Positions 59,611 to 64,000 of a stretch of 64,000 bases of DNA are shown here, one piece after another. Source of the DNA: an uncultured Pelagibacteraceae bacterium (GTDB lineage: Bacteria; Pseudomonadota; Alphaproteobacteria; Pelagibacterales; Pelagibacteraceae); assembly GCA_902624015.1 (NCBI GenBank), contig CACNVV010000001.1, forward strand, positions 40,864 to 104,863. The letters run 5' to 3'. A program made the translations under genes and the position numbers. A model generated the notes under the pieces. The model saw only the letters and a program-made list of their open reading frames with translations. It was not told the origin of the DNA and searched no databases. Positions within the stretch are counted from its first letter, which is position 1. Every line of letters starts with the position of its first letter.

Positions 59611-60352
59611 ATTCTTTTACTAAATTATTAAATTGATCAGGCTGTTCTAAGTGAACATTGTGAGCGCAATCTTTAAATATTTCTAAACGGCTATTTTTAA
59701 TATTTTTATTTAGTGTAGCAACTTGATCAAAATTATATGAAGTATCTTTATCACCCCATATTATAAGAGTGTCGTTTTTAATATTTTTTAAATTTTCTAT
59801 CCCACTCCAATTCTTCATTGCTAGTAATGCATTATCAGCAGTTTCTAATGAAACATTTTTAACAGCATTTTCACAAAGAAAATAATTTTTATCCTTATCA
59901 CCTTTTACAAACCATTTAGTAGGTACTCTAGAAAAAGATAGTTGTGTACCTTCTTTTTTAAGTTTTTCCCTTGTTTCATCCATAGTCTCAAATCTTCCAG
60001 GGATATCTCCAATAGATCCTGTTGCAAAACAAATTAATTTATTAACTCTATACCCAATCAATTTTGTAATTTCTTGAACAATCATTCCTCCCATTGAGTG
60101 ACCAATTAAATTGAATTTGTCTATCTTTTTTCGATCTAATACATTTATAAGTTCTTTAGCCATTTTATTAATAGAATCTAAAGATTTCATATTATGACTT
60201 TCACCAAACCCTGGGAGAGCTGGGATAATTACACGATAATGTTTTGAAAAAAATTCTTTTTGAAATGTCCACATTTCTGATGAACCTAAATAACCATGAA
60301 CTAACACAAAAGGAAATCCTTCGCCTATATCATCTACATAAATATCGCTCAT
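59597..60352 (-). CDS. Alpha/beta hydrolase
   Basis: 251 residues, no signal peptide. FVLVHGYLGSSEMW gives the oxyanion HG (~16-29), LIGHSMGGMIVQE the nucleophile Ser (~86-98), L-I-I-W-G-D-K-D the acid Asp (~194-201) and C-A-H-N-V-H-L-E-Q-P the catalytic His (~226-235). This is the 3-oxoadipate enol-lactonase/epoxide-hydrolase-like group; the substrate is unknown. It overlaps the HAD gene by 14 bases, tail to tail, and the LysE gene by 4. Confidence 0.88.
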   Translation of the reverse strand: MSDIYVDDIGEGFPFVLVHGYLGSSEMWTFQKEFFSKHYRVIIPALPGFGESHNMKSLDSINKMAKELINVLDRKKIDKFNLIGHSMGGMIVQEITKLIGYRVNKLICFATGSIGDIPGRFETMDETREKLKKEGTQLSFSRVPTKWFVKGDKDKNYFLCENAVKNVSLETADNALLAMKNWSGIENLKNIKNDTLIIWGDKDTSYNFDQVATLNKNIKNSRLEIFKDCAHNVHLEQPDQFNNLVKEFISK

Positions 60353-60957
60353 AATATTTCCTTAAGAATGAATAAAATTAAGATAGACATAAAAAATATG
60401 ATAAAAATATTAATTACCTTCCAAACTTTTTTACTGTTAGCATACTTTGATAAATAATTAGATAAATATCCTAATATAAAAAAAAATAAAAATGATGCTA
60501 TAGACGCACCTATCCCAAATAAAATTTTTTGGTTGAGTAAGTAATTTTTTGAAAAATTTCCAAGAAAAAAAACCGTATCAGAATAAACATGTGGATTTAA
60601 ATATGTAAATCCTAAAGTTTTAAATATGATATTTAATTTTGAAATACTATTTGGCTCAGTACTAAAGTAAATATTAGAATAATGTGATTTTATTTTTTTG
60701 AAAATAAAGTGAAGTAAAAATAAAATTAAAAATAAATTTAAAATTACTTCAATTAAAGGGTTAAAATATTGATTAAAATAATGGAAAAGAAAAATACCCA
60801 AAAAAATTAATATCAAGTCTGATAAAGAGCATATTAAGCAAACAATAAATATATGTTGTTTTTTTAAACCTTGCTCAATAACAAAAATATTTTGGGCACC
60901 TATAGCTAAAATTAAGCTAATCCCAGTAAAGAAACCTAATACCAGGTATTCCATCAA
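60349..60957 (-). CDS. LysE/ArgO-family amino-acid exporter
   Basis: 202 residues, six hydrophobic segments. G-A-Q-N-I-F-V-I-E-Q-G (~21-31) after helix 1, C-S-L-S-D-L-I-L-I, and T-Y-L-N-P-H-V-Y-S-D-T are the LysE/ArgO signatures, favouring basic amino-acid export over the RhtB subgroup. Start overlaps are small and the following hydrolase start overlaps by 4 bases, so the two are probably co-transcribed. Confidence 0.88.
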   Translation of the reverse strand: MMEYLVLGFFTGISLILAIGAQNIFVIEQGLKKQHIFIVCLICSLSDLILIFLGIFLFHYFNQYFNPLIEVILNLFLILFLLHFIFKKIKSHYSNIYFSTEPNSISKLNIIFKTLGFTYLNPHVYSDTVFFLGNFSKNYLLNQKILFGIGASIASFLFFFILGYLSNYLSKYANSKKVWKVINIFIIFFMSILILFILKEIL

Positions 60958-60966
60958 GTTATTAGG

Positions 60967-61377
60967 TTATTCTGGATTCGCAGTTAATGTCTTAATTTCT
61001 AAAATATTTTCGTTAGGATCTTTAACAAAAAATGTCTCTTGTTCGTACTTAGTTCCTTTAAATCTAAGATAAGGCTCATCATAATATTTTGTACCACTAT
61101 CTTTAAGTCTCTGTTTAAGTTCATCAAAATCTTTTCTAGATAAATGAACTCCAAAATGAGGAACTGATACATTGCCCATATCAACATCATGTCTTTCACT
61201 GTCAAGTTTGTGTTCACTTTTGTGAAGAGTTAATTCATTGCCCCAAAAATCAACATCTGCCCACTCTTGCGCTGAGTTATCTAATCTGCATCCCAAAGTT
61301 TCACTGTAAAATTTTTTTGCAATTTCAAGGTCTCCACATGGGATAGCTAGATGAAAACAATTGGTATTTTTATACAT
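60967..61377 (-). CDS. VOC-family (glyoxalase/bleomycin resistance) protein
   Basis: 136 residues with two beta-alpha-beta-beta-beta modules. FHLAIPCGDLEIAKKFYSETLGC (~8-30) carries the first metal His. VPHFGVHLSRKDFDELKQRL (~72-91) carries the second, and FFVKDPNENILEIKT ends with the metal Glu. The divalent-metal site therefore looks intact. Members are dioxygenases, isomerases or resistance proteins; the function is unresolved. Located 9 bases before lysE on the same strand. Confidence 0.9.
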   Translation of the reverse strand: MYKNTNCFHLAIPCGDLEIAKKFYSETLGCRLDNSAQEWADVDFWGNELTLHKSEHKLDSERHDVDMGNVSVPHFGVHLSRKDFDELKQRLKDSGTKYYDEPYLRFKGTKYEQETFFVKDPNENILEIKTLTANPE

Positions 61378-61457
61378 ATAAACCTCTTTAAATTGAGTAA
61401 ATAAATACTATATAAGGCATATAATTTTTTAATCAACAGCAACTAAACTAAAGAAAT

Positions 61458-62042
61458 ATGAGTGATTTTTTACAATCCATAATTGATAGAGATCCTGCAG
61501 CAAGGTCAAAGCTAAGTTTAATATTAACTTATCCTGGAGTTAAAGCAGTTTTTTTTCATCGAATAGCAAATTTTTTTAGTACTGCAAAATTTCATTTGAT
61601 TGCACGAATCATTTCTCAACTTTCAAGATTCTTAACTGGTATTGAAATTCATCCAAATGCAAAAATTGGAAAAAATTTATTTATCGATCATGGTATGGGG
61701 GTTGTGATTGGAGAAACATCTGAGATTGGTGATAACGTAACTATTTATCATATGGTTACATTAGGAGGAATTGCTCCAAGTATAAATTCAAATGATCAAC
61801 GTAATATGAAAAGACATCCTACTATAAAAGAGGATGTGGTTATTGGTTCAGGTGCACAAGTTTTGGGTCCAGTAGTAGTTGGTAAAGGTGCAAGAATTGG
61901 CGCTAATGCAGTTATAACTAAAGACGTTGCAGAAAATGCTGTAATGGTTGGAATTCCAGCTAGAAGTGTTGGTATTGCTGATAGTGAATTTAAACCTTAT
62001 GGAATTACACCTGACAGTGATAAAAAATCAGATAATGAATAA
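61458..62042 (+). CDS. cysE: Serine O-acetyltransferase
   Basis: 194 residues, the short form. D-P-A-A-R-S-K-L at the start, [13 protein letters not shown], then the left-handed beta-helix with [38 protein letters not shown] (catalytic His/Asp) and a last coil ending G-I-P-A-R-S-V-G. It acetylates serine for cysteine synthesis. It overlaps cysK by 8 bases, so the pair is translationally coupled, as expected for the CysE-CysK complex. Confidence 0.95.
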   Translation: MSDFLQSIIDRDPAARSKLSLILTYPGVKAVFFHRIANFFSTAKFHLIARIISQLSRFLTGIEIHPNAKIGKNLFIDHGMGVVIGETSEIGDNVTIYHMVTLGGIAPSINSNDQRNMKRHPTIKEDVVIGSGAQVLGPVVVGKGARIGANAVITKDVAENAVMVGIPARSVGIADSEFKPYGITPDSDKKSDNE

Positions 62043-63036
62043 CACTCAAAACGATTTTATTTCAGGAATAGGAAACACTCCATTAATTAAACTCAGAGCA
62101 GCCTCTGAAATTACTGGGTGTAACATTTATGGAAAAGCAGAATTTTTAAATCCAGGAGGATCAGTCAAAGATAGAGCAGCACTTGCATTAATCAAAGATG
62201 CTCAAGAAAAAAAATTAATTGCTAAAGGTGGAACTGTTGTTGAAGGAACAGCTGGTAACACTGGAATTGGTTTAGGTCTTTTAGGAAATTCTTTAGGTTA
62301 TAAAACAATCATTGTAATGAATGATAATCAAACCCAAGAGAAAAAAGATCTACTTAGAAATCTTGGAGCTGAATTAAGATTAGTGCCAGCTAAACCTTAT
62401 AAAGATGATAACAATTTCGTTAAAGTGGCAGCTAGACTTGCAGATGAACTAAGACCTTCTAATAACAATGGAGTGATTTGGGCTAACCAATTCGATAATA
62501 CTGCAAATGCTAAAGGACATTATGAAGGCACAGGTCAAGAAATCTGGGAACAAACCGATGGTAAAGTTGATGGTTTTGTTTGTTCTTCAGGTACTGGAGG
62601 CACAATTTCAGGTGTTAGCAATGCTCTTAAAGAAAAGAACAAAGATATAAAAATTTATTTATCAGATCCAAAAGGTTCTGCTCTTTATAATTACATTAAA
62701 AATGGTGAACTTAAATCGGAGGGTGGTTCAATTACTGAAGGTATTGGCTCAAGTAGAGTGACTGCCAACTTTGGTGAGGCAAAAATTGATGACGCATATT
62801 CAATTGATGACCATGAGGCTCTGCCTATTCTATATGATTTAATTCAAAACGAAGGTTTAAGTCTAGGAACAAGCTGTGGGATAAATATTGCAGGAGCAAT
62901 TAGAATGGGAAAAGAGTTAGGGCCAGGAAAAACTATTGTAACTATTCTTTGTGATAGAAGTGACAAATACGCAACTAAAATGTTCAATAAAAAATTTTTA
63001 GAAGAAAAAGGTTTGCCGATACCTAATTGGTTTTAA
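62035..63036 (+). CDS. cysK: Cysteine synthase (O-acetylserine sulfhydrylase)
   Basis: 333 residues from the ATG at 62035. The frame opens 29 codons earlier inside cysE, but those codons do not resemble the family. GNTPLIKL, the PLP-lysine region [30 protein letters not shown], and [12 protein letters not shown] are present. It uses sulfide and O-acetylserine to make cysteine with PLP. It is longer than bacterial CysK-A (~310) and matches the longer cysteine-synthase-A-like group by its IGSSR and C-terminal K-Y-A-T-K-M-F-N. Confidence 0.95.
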   Translation: MNNTQNDFISGIGNTPLIKLRAASEITGCNIYGKAEFLNPGGSVKDRAALALIKDAQEKKLIAKGGTVVEGTAGNTGIGLGLLGNSLGYKTIIVMNDNQTQEKKDLLRNLGAELRLVPAKPYKDDNNFVKVAARLADELRPSNNNGVIWANQFDNTANAKGHYEGTGQEIWEQTDGKVDGFVCSSGTGGTISGVSNALKEKNKDIKIYLSDPKGSALYNYIKNGELKSEGGSITEGIGSSRVTANFGEAKIDDAYSIDDHEALPILYDLIQNEGLSLGTSCGINIAGAIRMGKELGPGKTIVTILCDRSDKYATKMFNKKFLEEKGLPIPNWF

Positions 63037-63449
63037 ATATAAATTTTATCAGCTAATCCGTAAGTAAGAATAGCACTTAAAATCGTAAGTACTCCAGCAG
63101 CTATTACACCTTCACTGTTAGTCTTTTCAGTGTGTCCAAGTTTATTTATGTAAATGGTATAAATACCGAATATTAAGTACATTAAATTTTGAACAAATAC
63201 TAAATTAAAGAACGCCCAAGTTCCATTTACTCCACCATCTCTAACAAACATAATGTAAAGAGCCATTAAGAAAGACCCAACAAAAGGAGCACCAAAAAAT
63301 CTTGTAATCACAGCTGCCGAATGATCGATGTTATATTGATCCATAAAACTCTTTGTTCCAACTATAGCTCTAAAAGCATAAACAGCGTAAACAAGGAAAT
63401 GAACAATAAAAATTATTAGATAAACAATTCCATTAAATTTTTCGATCAT
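63033..63449 (-). CDS. Four-helix integral membrane protein, unknown
   Basis: 138 residues with four hydrophobic segments (about 5-25, 50-68, 80-100 and 115-133) and few charges. The loop after segment 1 has R-A-I-V-G-T-K-S-F-M-D-Q-Y. I do not recognise a named family. No ligand or catalytic motif is visible. Overlaps the cysK stop by 4 bases, tail to tail. Confidence 0.7.
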   Translation of the reverse strand: MIEKFNGIVYLIIFIVHFLVYAVYAFRAIVGTKSFMDQYNIDHSAAVITRFFGAPFVGSFLMALYIMFVRDGGVNGTWAFFNLVFVQNLMYLIFGIYTIYINKLGHTEKTNSEGVIAAGVLTILSAILTYGLADKIYI

Positions 63450-63606
63450 AATTATTTATTATCAAATATTTATGTTAAATAAAACAGCATAATCAAGATT
63501 TTTTACCCTCTAAAATTGCATAACTGTCGCGCGCTATAAACACAAGAGACTTCTAAACAATTATGAAAGACTGTTAGATAAATTAAGATAATTTATAGGA
63601 GTAATA

Positions 63607-63987
63607 ATGAGAAAAATTTTGTTTGTTATGATGTTTTTAACGATTTCAAATTATTCTTTAGCAGATGGCCATTTAACAGAAGATCAAAAAAAGAAAACAA
63701 TTGAGTGTGCAGGAATTTATTATGCAAATAGCATGATTCCTCAGGCTGAACTTGAGTTAGATAAAATTGTGTATTCTTTTGCTGCTAAGAAATTTCTAAG
63801 CTCTTATTTAGTTAAAGAAGGTGTAAACGAAGACAACCTTAATAAAGAACTAATAAAAATTGTTGATGTAAGATACGGAAAACCATACGAGGAAAACATA
63901 ACAAAAGAATGTGATAGTTTTGTCTATACATTAATCCCTAATTCAAAAAGTGAGATTGATAAGATAGTCAAATCAGGAGTATACTAA
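63607..63987 (+). CDS. Small secreted/periplasmic protein, unknown
   Basis: 126 residues with a signal peptide (MRKILFVMMFLTISNYSLAD, cleavage before D-G-H). The mature part is helical and has two Cys (E-C-A-G and K-E-C-D-S) that could form a disulfide. The TAGGAG ribosome site is 6 bases before the ATG. It stands alone, 157 bases from the previous divergent start; that gap contains AT-rich DNA and no other gene I can support. Family unknown. Confidence 0.75.
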   Translation: MRKILFVMMFLTISNYSLADGHLTEDQKKKTIECAGIYYANSMIPQAELELDKIVYSFAAKKFLSSYLVKEGVNEDNLNKELIKIVDVRYGKPYEENITKECDSFVYTLIPNSKSEIDKIVKSGVY

Positions 63988-64000
63988 AATAAAATAAATA

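Noticed and set aside
61948-62034. N-terminal extension of the cysK frame
   Set aside because: It reads the cysE coding sequence out of frame and gives a hydrophobic non-family leader; ATG 62035 starts just before the conserved GNTPLIKL region.
1-64000. Mobile elements, prophage, CRISPR arrays, toxin-antitoxin or defence islands
   Set aside because: No transposase or integrase, no regularly spaced repeats and no defence gene was seen; gene order looks like ordinary compact housekeeping and transport operons.

Overview
The window looks like a piece of a streamlined marine alphaproteobacterium of the SAR11 / Pelagibacter type. The evidence is very AT-rich DNA, spacers of a few bases or gene ends that overlap, many substrate-binding ABC and tripartite importers, a taurine/DHPS gene set, a dimethylglycine-dehydrogenase-like enzyme, and no insertion sequences, prophage or CRISPR array. 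This assignment comes from reading the proteins, not from a database search. Almost every base is coding. No gene-free stretch exceeds about 200 bases, so no large dark region needs explaining.

Layout. 1-6.3 kb: the end of a phosphohexomutase gene, a Lys/Glu-rich coiled-coil protein, a candidate small RNA, then rpoZ-dusA-TSUP exporter and an MFS transporter. 6.3-12.3 kb: small enzymes (a hydroxyacid dehydrogenase, a flavin protein, a gamma carbonic anhydrase, a redoxin), a glycosyltransferase and two EamA exporters. 12.3-16.5 kb: a TctABC tripartite carboxylate transporter and an AbrB-type membrane protein. 16.4-20.9 kb: a GT9 glycosyltransferase, a PhyH oxygenase and a polar amino-acid ABC importer without its ATPase. 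20.9-30.2 kb: polyamine synthesis, methylthioadenosine (MTA) salvage and purine salvage, with tRNA-Met at the right edge. 30.2-45.2 kb: a methylated-amine oxidoreductase, alanine dehydrogenase, an omega-aminotransferase, a taurine-type ABC importer, an Ldh-family dehydrogenase, a double-wHTH regulator, a BASS transporter, phosphate acetyltransferase and an HpsN-type dehydrogenase. 45.2-59.6 kb: two carbohydrate ABC systems arranged back to back around SnoaL-like, cupin and MetE-like proteins. 59.6-64 kb: a hydrolase, a LysE exporter, a VOC protein, cysE-cysK and two unknown proteins.

How the genes fit together. (1) A fused SpeD-SpeE makes spermidine and MTA. MtnP, MtnA and Apt recycle MTA, and a class II aldolase fused to a short-chain dehydrogenase lies tail to tail with mtnA. 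Together they resemble a DHAP-shunt route for methylthioribose, with aldolase and aldehyde reductase/dehydrogenase on one polypeptide. Two related secreted GHSxG hydrolases of unknown role sit between mtnP and mtnA. (2) The taurine importer, a Tpa-like transaminase, alanine dehydrogenase, phosphate acetyltransferase and HpsN suggest use of C2/C3 organosulfonates, although sulfoacetaldehyde acetyltransferase (Xsc) is not in the window. (3) The 45-60 kb sugar block has only one ATPase gene for two sets of permeases, and contains a conserved-looking HAD protein that has lost its catalytic aspartates.

A recurring design is that all five substrate-binding-protein genes are followed at once by an RNA hairpin before the first permease or transporter gene. 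In two cases the hairpin is a full intrinsic terminator.
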